Origin: Antedon mediterranea
Taxonomy: Eukaryota > Echinodermata > Crinoidea > Comatulida > Antedonidae
Assembly: GCF_964355755.1 (NCBI RefSeq)
Contig: NC_092680.1
Location: 7,851,001-7,915,000 of the forward strand
Reading direction: 5' to 3'
Length of the DNA: 64,000 nt
Numbering within the stretch: the stretch's first letter is position 1; each line of letters starts with the position of its first letter. Positions 21,861 through 34,115 of the stretch are shown here, piece after piece. Made by a program: the position numbers and the translations under genes. The notes beneath the pieces are model-generated. The model had not been told where the DNA came from, did no database searches, and saw only the letters and a program-made list of their open reading frames with translations.

Positions 21861-22510
21861 TCAGATTAGAGTACTTGCTGTTGGCGAATCAGGTCGACGT
21901 TTTGAAGTCTTGTGATACACTGTACTGTAAGTTCTTGCCAGGCGTATGCGAGCTTTTTTACCGAATGTGACGCACTTACATATAGTTCGTCTACCAAACA
22001 AAAGTTCTTTGAAACATTGGCGAAAGCTGGCTCCTACTAACGCGTAGATAACTGGATTAAAGAAAGCGTGCGCATAAATAAGACAACTGCAAAATACTCG
22101 AATATGCGCCTTAATTGCACTAGAAGTTTGATCAAATATCATCCACAGATTAAAAATATGAATTGGGGCCCAACAGACACCAAACAACAGCACAACTGTT
22201 AATACCATACGAGTTGCGCGCCATTTTTGTGCAACCGTGCTTGCTGTCTGAGACTGTCCATCTGATAACGCCTCGTCCTCTGGTTTGAACTGCCTTAAAC
22301 TCCATAGCAACTTCAAAATCAACACATAGCATACAGTAATAACAACCAAAGGAATGACGTACGTCATTATTATGGAATAGATAGTGTATCCTTTGTCAAA
22401 CTCCTCACTAGGAAAACTGGGCTGACAGCTTTTAGTATCTGCTTGGTAGTGCCACCTAAGAATCTCCACTTTGTAGTACATTGCCGGTGGTATGTGCAAC
22501 AACAATGATA
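21861..22510 (-). CDS. GPCR exon 3 (residues 159-374)
   Basis: The acceptor is TATATAG just before 22510. The exon completes a phase-1 Val codon and encodes helices 4 (end) to 7, extracellular loop 2 with CQPSFPS, CWAP, NPVIY and the C-tail ending ASTLI. Confidence 0.9.
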
Positions 22511-25500
22511 CTATATAGATAAACAAAAACAGTTGGTTAATTTTTACACTCTTTTGTCCTCTCGCCTTAAAATTAAATACAACACATTTTCAATTGTTAA
22601 AACATAGGAAAATAATATGTGTAAATGTGATAACATTACGAAAAATTCCAATAAAATAACTTTTTAAATTGATTTAGCTTACTTGCTTTGCACTATTTCT
22701 GCTGACGAAAAAATATTAAGGAATAATGTTGTTGCAATGGCTTATATTTTATAATAAACAATAGACAATTTTAAAACCGGAGCTAGCCTTTAAACTAAAC
22801 AAATAGAGTAACTTATGATAGACTGCAATATTCTACAGATGCCGAGAATAGAAAATGTTTAGTTCAATGTTCAACTAAATCTATGACATCTTATCTGGGT
22901 CTGATACTGTCGACGGCAATATTAGTAATTCTTTCAAATGTCTAATAGGTATACAACAGGGTTCGCCACTCTCGTCCTTTTTATTTAATGTTTTTATTAA
23001 TGATTTGAGTGAAACATTAAATGAGGAAGGCGACGAGCATAGAATCCAAATAGGAAATCTAAAAATTAATCATTTACTCTATGCAGATGACCTTATGTTA
23101 TTTGGTGATACCGTTTATGGTCTACAATATTATTTAAACAAGTTATCTACCTATTGTACAAGATGGGAAGTAACTGTCAATGTTAACAAGAGTAATATTA
23201 TGGTGTTTAAGAATGGTGGTAATCTTAACAAATTTGAAAAATGGAATTACAATGGAAATACAGTTGACATTGTCAAATCCTTTAAATATTTAGGAGTTGT
23301 TTTCAACTCAAATGGTAATTGGAATAAAGCCAAAGAATACAATTGTCAACAAGCTAATAAGGCTTTGTTCACATTAAAAGGATTGACCCATAGACGTTTT
23401 GGTAACCTCCAAGTTAATATATGGAACCATATATTTGATGTTAAGATTATGCCAATCTTACTTTATGGTAGCGAAATATGGGGTTTAAATGATATATCAG
23501 TAGAAGAGAAAGTTCATCTAAGATTCTGTAAATACATTCTAGGAATAGGTAATTCTGCACCAAGTGTTGCAGTGAGAGGAGAATGTGGAAGATTCACTAT
23601 CCAAATTCAAATTATCATTAATATAATTCGTTATTGGCTTAGAGTAATCCAAATGGATAATGACAAATTTATTAAACAATGTTATGATTTTCAATATAGA
23701 AAAGCTCAAAGAAATGAGCAAAGTTGGGCCAATGACGTAAAACAAATACTATGCATAAATGGATTTGGTAACATATGGTACTCACAACAGGTTAATAATA
23801 TATATACTTTTATTTCAAATTTTAAACAAAGGCTTACAGACATTGAACGACAGAAATTCTACGAAGATACTAGGCTACACTCTAAGCTCCAATATTACAA
23901 GCACGTTAAATATAAGTTTGGAATTGAAGAATATCTAACAAAAGTAACAAATTACAAACATAGACAAATTATGACTAAGATACGACTAGGAATTTTAGAA
24001 TTAGAAATTGAAAAAGGAAGATGGAATTGTATAAATAGAAATGAAAGATTATGCAAATTATGTGCTTTACAATCAATTGAAGATGAATATCATTTCACTT
24101 TAGTTTGTCCATTTTATTCAGATATTAGAACTAAATATATGTTTTCCTTTTATACAAACAACCCAACTAAATTAAAATATATTTATCTTATGTCTGCCAC
24201 AAATACTGATCTTATTGTTAAACTTGGAAAATATTTATTTTTTTCATTTAAACGTAGAACAGAATTTTTAAACGCACTCAACTGATATTTATTTAATATT
24301 GTATTACATTGTATATTATTTGGGCCAAAGGCCATATATAATAAATGTTTCTTGGATCTCCAAGAAAGAAAGAAGATACTTGTATTCGTGCATATCAGGT
24401 ATGCGAACGCCTGATTTATTCTCATTAGAAAGTAGTACGTGTACTGAAGATTAATAACAATGCTAACCCAGTAAACATTTTGTTCTTGTTCAAGTAGTAG
24501 TAAAGACAAACAACAAAATGTCAATTGTCTAGGATTAATTTAGGCCTATTAAAGAGGCTTAAATGATAATTCATACGATTTTCTGCATTGCTCCATCAGA
24601 AGTTTTAAAGTTTCATTAAGCTAAGAAATAAATAGACATTTATGGATATAGACTGAAATTATTATTTTTTATTTTGAACTATTAACCTTCATAAAAAGAA
24701 CAACCGTCGTATTTTGTACACAATCAATTTATGGTAGCGTAGTTGAAATTCCGAATGCAAATTGTACAAACACACGTGATTAATGATTCCTAATGAGATA
24801 AAATGTCTACCATTTTGTAACGACAATAGCGAACCAATGTATCTTGTATATTAATCGTTTTACTATTGTAATTCGACAGAATTGTTTACCAAACCATTAT
24901 TGGATCAGTTTAAATCCGTCTGCGACTTTACCATTCCAACTTTTTTTCCTCAGGGTTCACTACAGTTTACAATGGCGGTTTCTTTACGTATTTGCGTTGA
25001 ATTATATTGATATGTGGAAAACTTCAGTAATCTTTCATTTATCTAATCACTATTTTTGATATTGTTATTAGCATCTTTATGTTTATTATTGTTTTTATTA
25101 TCATTGCCGTCGTACATTTTAATTTGTACGCTATGAAGTACAGAAATTATATTATAGCCGAATCTATTCGAAAGCTTAAAAACGTTTATAGTCGTCATTA
25201 TTATCATCATCAGTAAGTCCTCTGACCGTTTTACGATGTGATATACTTTTCTTTCATTATAAGCTTTGAATCGCGGCACTAATTCAAAGATGCTTAGCTA
25301 TAGACTTATCAGTGGATCAATATAAAGTACCAAATTTCTTATAGGAGATGTGTCGTTTCTACATCTACGCCAAATTTGAAAATCTCTGACACTTTCAGTC
25401 AAATGAGCACGCCGATTTATTGATAAAAGAATTATTTGGCACGTGTGAAGTCTTCAAATAATAATTATTCCGAAGGTGCCACAGACCGATGATTATTGTA

Positions 25501-28500
25501 ATATAGGTATACAACTTACCAATCCAAATCATAGCTACGACCATCGACACTCTACCCGTCGTTCGTTTGAAACGTGATGTTAGCGGGCATTGAATGACGT
25601 AAAGTCGGTCAAGCGTCATCATTGTTAATGTTGTACATGATGCTTGGACACTTACCTGTAATATATATAAAAAAAATAATCAAGTGTGTTGGCTATTATA
25701 CTGTAACATTTATTCAGAAATTATATTATCTTTTACATTATTTTAAAGGAGAGAAAATATATCAATTATACATTTAATAGTGTTCGTAAAATGGAGGCAA
25801 TTCCGATGCAGTCGACAGTCGTAATAAAGCAAGTTTCACATAGAATCACAGAGAAAATAATATTGATCAAACTGAATGTGAGAATACTTCCTTCGTCGTA
25901 TATTATTTATATGGTTGCATTGGTATCTTGTATTACGTAAATTCACATATAATTTATGCAACAACGTAGACTTGGCGCGTACCCCTGATCGTCACTCTAT
26001 AATAAGTTGCAACGTCACTTTTGCTATGTACCATCAGTTAAGCTTGGTTCCTACTAAGACATAATGTAAGGACATAAACGCAACGCAAGTAATTTTACCA
26101 ATCACAGGCGATGGATTATTCGAACCGTCTATTGTTATTGGAAAATAACTCGCTTGCGTTGCGTTTACGTCCTTGCGTTGGGTCCTGTGTAAAGCTTGGT
26201 TCCCACTAGCGACGCAACGCAAAGACGTAACGTAACGTAAGTGATTTGACCAATCACAAGCGACTGATTATTGGAACAGTGGCTTGTCATTGGTCAACTC
26301 GCTTTCGTTGGGCGTAAGTCCTTGCGTTGCGTCTCTAGTGAGAACCACGCTTTATCAAACGTTAGCTGAGTTCGTAAGGACCTAAGCCCACCGGAATATT
26401 AGGATAGCACTAGAAACATAACGCACCTCCATAATTTGACGAATCATGCGCAAGCGATGGAGTATTCAAACTGTCGCTTGTCATTGGTCAACTCGCTTGC
26501 GTTTCGCTTATACGTCCAAGTGGGACCAAGCTTAAAACTAGAACGTAACGCAAGGACGTAAACGCAACGCAAGCGTTTTAACCAATAACAAGCGAAGTTA
26601 TAGACAGTTAGCAATCACAAGCGAATAAGCCATCGCTTGTGATTGGTCAGTTCACTTGCGTTGCGTTACGTCCTTGCGTTGCGTCGCTAGTGGGAACCAC
26701 TCTTTAGTTTCACCATTACGTAACTTTGCCTATTTCTAGTTTTGCAATTTGACTTTGAGTAATAACCATTACGTAACTTTGCCTATTTGTAGTTTTGCAA
26801 TTTGACTTTGAGTAATAAAACCTTCGCTTAAAACTAATTAATATAATGAAACGGAAATGTCACGAGGAGATACTTCATTGTTTAAATTCAAATTGTCTTA
26901 TCATTTCACTTGCCGTTATCATCATTATTTATATTAATCTCAATTTAGAAATATCTGGAACATAGTAATCAGAAATAGTTTACAGAAATACAGCATCATC
27001 GAGACTTATAATTATTATGAACTAATTATTGATCAATGATGTAATGGTCGTAGAAACGGTAGCCGACCCAAGGATTCTGGATCATGGAATCGCCTTCCAA
27101 AAATGGAAGAGATCATTGATATATCATGGCCTTTACTATAACGTACGAAACTGTATGATTAAGCGTGGTTACCATAAAGCGTGGTTCCCACTAGAACGCA
27201 ACTCAACGTAACGCAGCGACGTATCAACGCAAAGTGTTGTGTTGCGTAATCACAACGATTGTGCTGCAAACATCGCTACGAGAGTTTGCGTCGATACGTC
27301 GCTGCGTTACGTTGCGTTTAGTGGGAGCCACGCTTTTCCCCCGCCTGCGTGAAATCAAACCTGTGATTTTTGCGGCACAGTTGGGTCGTCGGTTCCCACT
27401 TGTGATTACGCAATACATCACTTTTCGTCGATACGTCGCTGCATTGCGTCCTAGTGGGTACCAAGCTTTAGAGAGACGCAACGCATGGACGTAGACTAGT
27501 TTTTCCATGGTTCGAATCACGTACGTGGAACTTACGTCTTTGCGTTGCGTGCTAGTTGTTAAAGTATATTCACGTTTGCATGGTTTACGGATTGTTACGT
27601 ATACTATTTCGTTAAAAATTGTCGTTACGTTAGTGGTATAATTATTATTGCGTTCATGGCTAAAGCAACGTAACGCAGTGACGTATCGACGCAAAGGGCT
27701 GTATTGCGTAATCACAAGTGCGAACCGACGACGCAACAGTGCTGCAAAAATCACAGGTTTGATTTCACGCAGGCGGGGAAAAACACAATAATTGGAAGGG
27801 CATTTCCTTACGTTTGCGTATGTTGTGTTAAGTTGCGTCGCTAGTGGGAACCACGCATTAGGGTTACTTGGTTATTACGTTGGTTGTTGAATTATGTTTG
27901 AGCGTAGGTGTTACATTTCTAATACCTTAGTGTATATATTGTTTTGTTCGCGGTTCACACTTGTACGCAACGTACTGACGTAGATAACGCAGGTGAATTG
28001 GCCAATGACAAGTGACACTTTAGATGATCCACGCGTCATGGTTGGTAATATATTTTAACGGTGCGCTTACGTTTTACGTTGCGCTTACGTCCTAGTGGGA
28101 ACCAAGCTTACTATAGGTAATAAAGTTAAATTGTCGTTAATACGTTTCTAGTTTATGATATGAATCATAATACAGTACGTGAATTGACAATGCTGATGAT
28201 TTCATGATAATAATACTTACAATAAAGATTGTATAATCAAGCAAATTACTTACGTGTTGAACATATGCGTTAAGTTTGCACATAAACTCTCCCATAATCC
28301 AATCTGGCAGCGCGTATATCACCGAGATAGAAGGCGCACAAACTATAATAAAGAGCAGATCACATACAGCTAAGTTCAAAATATAAAAATTGGTTACAGT
28401 GTGCATTGATCGAAAGCTTACAACTATGTATATGACAATACAGTTAGCAGAGAGAGCAAGGAACGAGATAACTGCAATGACGATTGTAATAGCTATACTG

Positions 28501-28592
28501 TTTGTTTGTACAGGATATTCGTATGTTGGAAACGTAGAATTCTCGTCCAAATAAACCCAGTAGTAAGACACGGACTCATAATCTTCAGCCAT
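21861..28592 (-). CDS. Kisspeptin-receptor-like class A GPCR, 3 exons, 374 aa
   Basis: Minus-strand exons are 28592-28254, 25655-25520 and 22510-21861, all with GT-AG introns, joining to 1125 nt including TGA. The product is a seven-helix plasma-membrane receptor that should couple a neuropeptide to G proteins. Visible features are an N-terminal NST sequon (18-20), Asn50 of helix 1, LNLAVCDLLF with Asp78, Cys105 and Cys187 as the extracellular disulfide pair, SVQASC opening helix 3, DRL (129-131) in place of DRY, CQPSFPS in loop 2, CWAP (271-274), NPVIY (310-314) and a Cys-containing, basic C-tail. The YALPDW ... FMCK ... QHVSVQASC stretch and the CxxxFPS loop are closest, from memory, to kisspeptin receptors (GPR54), with galanin and allatostatin-A receptors next. 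The start is the ATG before MAEDYES. Both introns (2.6 and 3.0 kb) are filled with transposon remnants. The ligand is not determinable here. Confidence 0.9.
22879..24375 (+). mobile_element. 5'-truncated LINE with reverse transcriptase, antisense in GPCR intron 2
   Basis: The open frame runs from after a TAA near 22876 to a stop at 24283-24285. It begins inside the RT domain at GIQQGSPLSSFLFNVFINDL, continues with the catalytic HLLYADDLMLF, and ends with a Cys-His finger-like RLCKLCALQ ... EDEYHFTLVCPFY. Endonuclease and RT motifs before the QGSPLS block are missing, so it is a dead-on-arrival 5' truncation, yet about 465 codons stay open, suggesting recent insertion. The 3' UTR has GGGCCAAAGGCC, AATAAATG and an AAGAAAG repeat tail. 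Clade not assigned. Confidence 0.85.
24376..25519. other. GPCR intron 2, remaining part
   Basis: AT-rich intronic sequence with no further coding signal seen. A TCATCATTATTATC-type run lies near 25195. Confidence 0.4.
25520..25655 (-). CDS. GPCR exon 2 (residues 114-158 plus one base)
   Basis: The acceptor is ATTACAG just before 25655 and the donor is G|GTAAGT after 25520. The 136-bp exon reads VSVQASCTTLTMMTLDRLYV and on through RFKRTTGRVSMVV: helix 3, the DRL motif and intracellular loop 2. Confidence 0.88.
26712..26817. repeat. Two tandem copies of a 53-bp unit
   Basis: ACCATTACGTAACTTTGCCT opens both copies (26712 and 26765). They differ by one base (TTTCTAG versus TTTGTAG). Confidence 0.9.
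27343..27790. repeat. About 115-bp inverted repeat enclosing smaller family-B pieces
   Basis: The left arm (about 27343-27455: CCCCGCCTGCGTGAAATCAA, GTCGTCGGTTC, CACTTGTGATTACGCAATAC, GTCGATACGTCGCTGC) is repeated in inverse orientation at about 27665-27785 with roughly one mismatch in ten. The spacer of about 210 bp holds a further partial palindrome (27480-27560). Confidence 0.8.
28254..28592 (-). CDS. GPCR exon 1 (residues 1-113)
   Basis: The exon opens with ATG at 28592-28590 and ends ...AYVQH at a CAC|GTAAGT donor (phase 0). It encodes the extracellular N-terminus, helices 1 and 2 and the start of helix 3. The same codon boundary ends the exon at 50834. Confidence 0.92.
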
Positions 28593-29861
28593 GTTTATGA
28601 ACTAGAATTTCTGCTAGTATAATTGAATTCGTATCTGCTTCATTAAAACAATATGCCACGTCGGATGTTTTCTTTCTGGTTGACGTAGACCGTCTTAGGT
28701 GTTCATCTCGATAATGTTCAGGAAAAACTGCAAGTCCAGCGTCCCGGTAATGTTTTGCTCCTCGTCTGCCGTGTAGGTACAATTGTTCCAATCAGCTGGA
28801 AAGAAGTGAAAATCACCGCGAAGACCGTAGAGTATCATCCAGGAAAGTAATTCTGTGCTCGTAGCTCATTGGCTAAATATCTATCGATGTAGTCAAATTA
28901 GTTTTAGCAGCCTACTCACATGGCTCAGGATGTTACAAGTGAAAATAAGCCATCGATTGTTAATCCAAATCGTATGCACAATTATGTTTCGCGCTGTTTA
29001 GGCACGTGACAACGTGAACCATTACTCAAATTCGTACCCAACAAATTAGTGTTTATCCAGATTATATTATACGGTAATACAAGTATTATATAATTGTCTC
29101 TATATAATTATTAGATAATGCACGGTTGATTAAAAACTAAATTTGTTTTAATCTTTAATGTGACTGTTGGGACTTCAACATTAATGGTGATGTGATTCGT
29201 GAAACATTTCTTTTTAAAATGTTGTCGCATGCATGGATTAACACTAATTGCACTGTTATCTGTTTAATCGAAACCTGCTGAGTAGCTGCACCTTTTCATC
29301 CATATAGGCCTACTAGTTTTAATAAGAAATAGCCTAAAAATCAAAGTACTGCCACCTTCAAGAAAAAGTTGCATAGATAAGTCAGTACCATATAATGTCC
29401 AGTGGGATTGAAACATTCGCTGTTGTTCCATCTTGCCAACTAGAGCACGATGGTTTTGAACAGGTTTAGAATTGAAGATTAATAAGACCAGCACAATGTC
29501 AGTATTTTAGTGCTTCACATAAAGTAAATGCCCTCCCTCATAAATAGATAACATAAAAACGCTTCACTGACTATAATAGATAAAAATGATTTTTAAACCC
29601 GGTGTTGCATGCACTAGAGGAGAATCTATTCGCGCTAAATCGGTATCGTCTGTTTATGCGCGCAAATTGTTATTGTTTGTACGCGTAGGCTACTCATATT
29701 TCTGCCAAACCTATGACGAATTCTAATTCCTTCCGGTTTTTTTTTTTGCTTAAGTGAAATTATTAGTACTTTATTAATGTGAAAACAAGGTAGCGTAAAC
29801 CTTTTCAATAAAAAATGTTCGCGAATTCACCTATTATAAAACGGGTTTTAAACTTCCACTG
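28593..29861. other. Upstream of the minus-strand GPCR, no gene seen
   Basis: This should hold the 5' UTR and promoter of the receptor, but I found no convincing core promoter motif. A TTTTTTTTT run lies near 29740. Confidence 0.3.
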
Positions 29862-30003
29862 TAAAGCTCTGTCTACACTATCAAACTAGTTTGACAAAAC
29901 ATTTGAAGCCCTAATATGGTAGTGATATGCCCAAATAGTGTAGTGTATGACATCATCATGTCCATATAAAGTTTGATAATGATAGTGTAGACAGAGCTTT
30001 TTA
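29862..30003. mobile_element. Hairpin MITE family A, copy 2
   Basis: This copy has both ends: TAAAGCTCTGTCTACACTAT on the left and GATAGTGTAGACAGAGCTTT on the right, with CATCATCATGTCCATAT inside. Confidence 0.85.
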
Positions 30004-33000
30004 CTTAACGTTATCATCGATAGACTAATGATGGAGAACGTAAAAATAGAGATTTTGGTCATAATTATAAACTCTGTCAACAGTCGGCTAAATCTAAATT
30101 CAGTTATAGTTGTTGTAAATCATTTGATGGGTGACAATCGAAAATGGTAAACTATTAATCATTATTTTTCGTTGATGTCACCCCTGTCAATAGGATTAAA
30201 GTCAATAAATATTAATTGTGTTTTTATACAACGGAAGCAATATTTGAATTTTAAAGGAACAACAATTAATGTACGATTTAGCTATAGAGACAATCGACCG
30301 TTTTAACGGTGACATGCGCCTTATAGTCGTCTCGTTGAGAATTTTGAATGCGAACGTCACTACTCCGTGTTTAGAATTTACGAACAGTAACAACTAAAAT
30401 TAATCATTACAGCTTACTGGTCTACAATGTGTTATATACTTTGATAAATTACAGTTACCTGTTCATTAACCCTGTGAGTAATGTCAATTAATTATTGCTT
30501 AGTGTGTTTTGTAACTCGTGTAGGCACAATTTATTTCACATTTTTAGCTCCAACATCCACCCCAGCTCCCCCGCCCTCCCTATTATAAAAACCGTTGATT
30601 AGGCCTAAGTAGATAGATAAATAAGAAAAAAACCACATGATTTTGGTATTTGCTTCTGTGTTGAAAACCGTACATTATGTATGATGTGGTTTGTGTGATA
30701 CATAAGGTTTCTTTGAGTACCATGCTGTAATTTTGAGTAAGTATTGCATTAGTATACTAATATATATAGGCCTATATACACTAATATATAATCTTATTAA
30801 AGCTAAATTATAAATTCTTTTTATTACTTATAATTATGTCTCTTATATTCCATTACATTTATTTGCATTAACACATTAATTATTTATTCCATATTCCACA
30901 AATGTGCGAAATGTCATCACATATTTAAAATTAATATTTTAATAATAATTTCCTATTAATATTTTAGTTTATATATATTGAAATCTTAATGATGTCTCAA
31001 ATCTCAAATTATTCTCCAGGAATAATCATAGGCTAACCAGTCAAACCAAATATTGATTTCATTTGGGCTCCCACAAAGAAATTATCAATTATATTTTGGC
31101 GTTAATGCATTCATATGGAGAATGTCAGCGTGTTTCTATCGAGATGCTAGCATGTTACTGCTATTATATCCTTCGTTAGAATATTCCACCTATGACAAAT
31201 CGTCATATCGAAGTATTATTTATGTTGTAAGTGCATACCTAACATTAAAACTAACGTATAGCCTACAGGGGTAATTTTTTTATTGTATGTTCTCGTTCGA
31301 TAGATACATTTGCATCATACTTATGAGTAGGCTGAAGTAGCTCGTCAGGGTAATAAAAAAAAAGATATAACACATGCTGCCAAGTAAAGACATACTATCT
31401 ACAACATATCTAGCGATAAACTTTGCGGTATAGCATATGCATGCGGATTCTTTCAGTTTATATCATACAAATACTATACAAATGATGTTTACGAGATGAA
31501 TTGGGAGAATGTTGCATTAGTTTTCCATTAAAATGTAGCGTAGCCAAGTTAAATAAAACAGTCAATGAACGAATGAAATATTTTCTCCATTCAACAAAAT
31601 ACAAATTCATTATTTGTCTTGTAACAAACCTACTGTAAAATTGTATTCAATTAATCCGCTGCAGCTTCCATTTTGAATCAATGTCAAATACTAGGCGGGA
31701 GGCTGAACATGTAAGCGCACATACAGGTTGGTTTTCGAACTTTGCGTTGAACAAAATTTTTTTTTTAAACTTAACGTATAATATTGTTTATTACAATCAC
31801 TGATTTTTATCACTTTTCAGTTTAATAGATTCATGAAAAGTGTTTTTTTTTCACGTATTTAATGTTATCTCTTGGGGTGGGTCGAACTTAAAGTCTTTTT
31901 GACTTATCTGACTCTCCTCCCACATGACTAAACTACTTTTTTTATATTGTATTTATGTGCAAGTTTATCTATTATGTTATTGAAGTTTCATTTTGGTGCA
32001 TTTGGAGTGAAGTAGAAAGAGGTAAAACTTAAGTTCAACTATCTGAAATACTGTTTGAACTTTCTTGTTAAATATATCATAACATAGGCGTGTATTAATT
32101 ATTTCTGACTACATGCTATTGAGTATAAATTTCTATATCCATGCATTATATTGCGAAGGCTCTTGGTTATCTAAGATACGCACTATTACTATTTTTTATT
32201 CTGATGATGTAACGTCCGGTTTTGACATTGATTTGAACACAAGTAGTAATGACATTTACAGTGTCGTAGTTAAATTAATATTAATCAACCAAAATGTCCT
32301 AAAGGTAATCAACATTCCCAATTCGCCACTCAATATCACTGTTCTTAATGCATTTAGGTAACGTTATGTTACCGTTATGTTACATTAATCTACCTAAAGC
32401 ATACTCTTGAGGAATAATATGTTATATGAACTTGGCATTAAGTGGGTTTGGGGTTAAAGTGAAGGGTAATATTTTACCGTCATGTGTAAATTAGAATGTA
32501 GAATTACATTACTTTGCAGCAATGTTATTTAGATATTAGTTATGATTCTTTGCTCATTGAAAGTTCTTAGTTTTATGATTTCTTGTCTCGTTTTGTGAAT
32601 TTCCTCATGTCTAATCTATAAATATCGCCCGTTTTTTTGTGCTTCTTACCGTCTTTTTTTTCTATACGGCCTTTCTTCCAAGTTATAGTTACTTTAAAAT
32701 TACGGTCGATCTTTCTTATTTTTAAATGTAGAATTAGAGCAAAATTCAGAATTCGAAATTACAGGAACCGAGTTGGTTTGGAATCTATTGATCGAATTTA
32801 GGGTGCAGGTTAATCTTATAGATTATACAGTAGATTAATATGGACAGATGAATAATCGAAAACACGAACGATGTACAGCTCTGGTTGCTAGTTGATCATC
32901 ATATCAAATACACATGTTTTGACCAAATCAGAAATATTAATGACGTAATGATAATAATGAAGTAGACCTACCGATAATGTGAGATTTAAGGTTATAATAT

Positions 33001-34115
33001 TCTCGCTGATTAGTCAAGTGAATGCAATTATTATTAATTCAATTAAAATTTAATAAATGTATAACGCTGAATCACATTACGTCATCATTATACGAACTTC
33101 TTTTAGCCTATTCGATAATTTTATATTTTGAATGACACGTCAGTGATATCATAAGTCGATTTCCTTGTAATACGGGGTAGAGAGGCCTACAATGCAACGT
33201 TTGAAATATTATTATATATTTAACGTCTTAAAAGCTGTACACTGAACGGACCATGAAAACTGTTAGAATTTATTGTCTGATTAGGCTATTTGTCAATTTT
33301 ATGAAACTGACCGATCACTTTCCGCCATTTTACCAAAGTATCTATAGTTTTAGCGCCATGTTCTAAAATACTGACTGGCTAATTGCTATAAAATATGACT
33401 GTTTTCTGTGCCACTTCTTCTGAAATTGACAGACAATTCCCATGGAGAAACTAAACCGAAAAGATTTTTTTATAAAAATCAGTTCGCATCTGCGGCTGTT
33501 TTATTGCGGGATCTTTTATCTCTTTTTTTGTACAGGCTATTTTCTTAACTAATGGATCGCCCCAATTATCCTTTTCATGAGAGCGGTCTATTTGTTACTG
33601 TTATTGGTCTTTGCAATTTACTTTAGAACTCTTTTCTCGACGTACCATAATTTTCAAACCGGAATAAATCAAAATTGTTTTCCTCTAATTTAGAGACAAA
33701 AACAAACACATAGTACTTATATTAAAGTGACTCGGATATTCCATAGAAATACACTGATATGAGTCGGATGTTGAATATTCTGTCTTAAGAATATTCACTT
33801 ATTTTCGCAAAGGTTCAATGACGATGTCACAATTTAAATTACAGTGCGTCAAAATGGATAACTTCCCTTCAGAGATCTCCATACTTGATTGAATGAAATC
33901 CCTCGATAGTGACAATTTGTATTAAGCCAATTAAAATAGTTTTTCAGTACTTTTGAAATGCATTCAAATACGCACAATTCATCTTAGTTAAAACTTTAAA
34001 ATGGCAAAAGCTTGCAATGTTTTACACTGATAATATTACAAACTAGATTTGATCTTTTTATTTATTTATTAACGCTATTGAATTCATACTGTGTAATATT
34101 TTTATTCTACAGCTC
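30004..34115. other. Intergenic, no gene seen
   Basis: About 4 kb of AT-rich DNA. I saw short A/T runs and CACCCCAGCTCCCCCGCCC near 30560 but no coding signal, RNA gene or clear transposon. Open frames of up to 82 codons (for example 32113-32361) lack recognisable domains or splice context. Confidence 0.35.

Larger units (their letters stand above)
26038..28112. mobile_element. Cluster of nested palindromic family-B elements in GPCR intron 1
   Basis: At least six elements lie almost end to end: about 26038-26192, 26193-26353, 26385-26534, 26535-26706, 27172-27345 and 27945-28112, with a nested group between 27343 and 27865. Typical ends read AAGCTTGGTTCCCACTAG inward and CTAGTGGGAACCACGCTT at the other end. 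Arms carry GACGCAACGCAAGGACGTAA and GACCAATCACAAGCGA, with matching GTCATTGG on the other arm. No transposase is present. Several long open frames here (including one of about 176 codons) are palindrome artefacts. Confidence 0.8.

Noticed and set aside
27224-27754. 176-codon minus-strand frame and its plus-strand partner
   Set aside because: Both span the inverted-repeat MITE cluster in the receptor intron. The open frame comes from GC-rich palindromic arms and lies inside a confirmed intron.
32113-32361. 82-codon plus-strand frame in the 30-34 kb gene-poor region
   Set aside because: AT-biased composition, no recognised domain, no flanking exons. Its length is what random AT-rich sequence can give.
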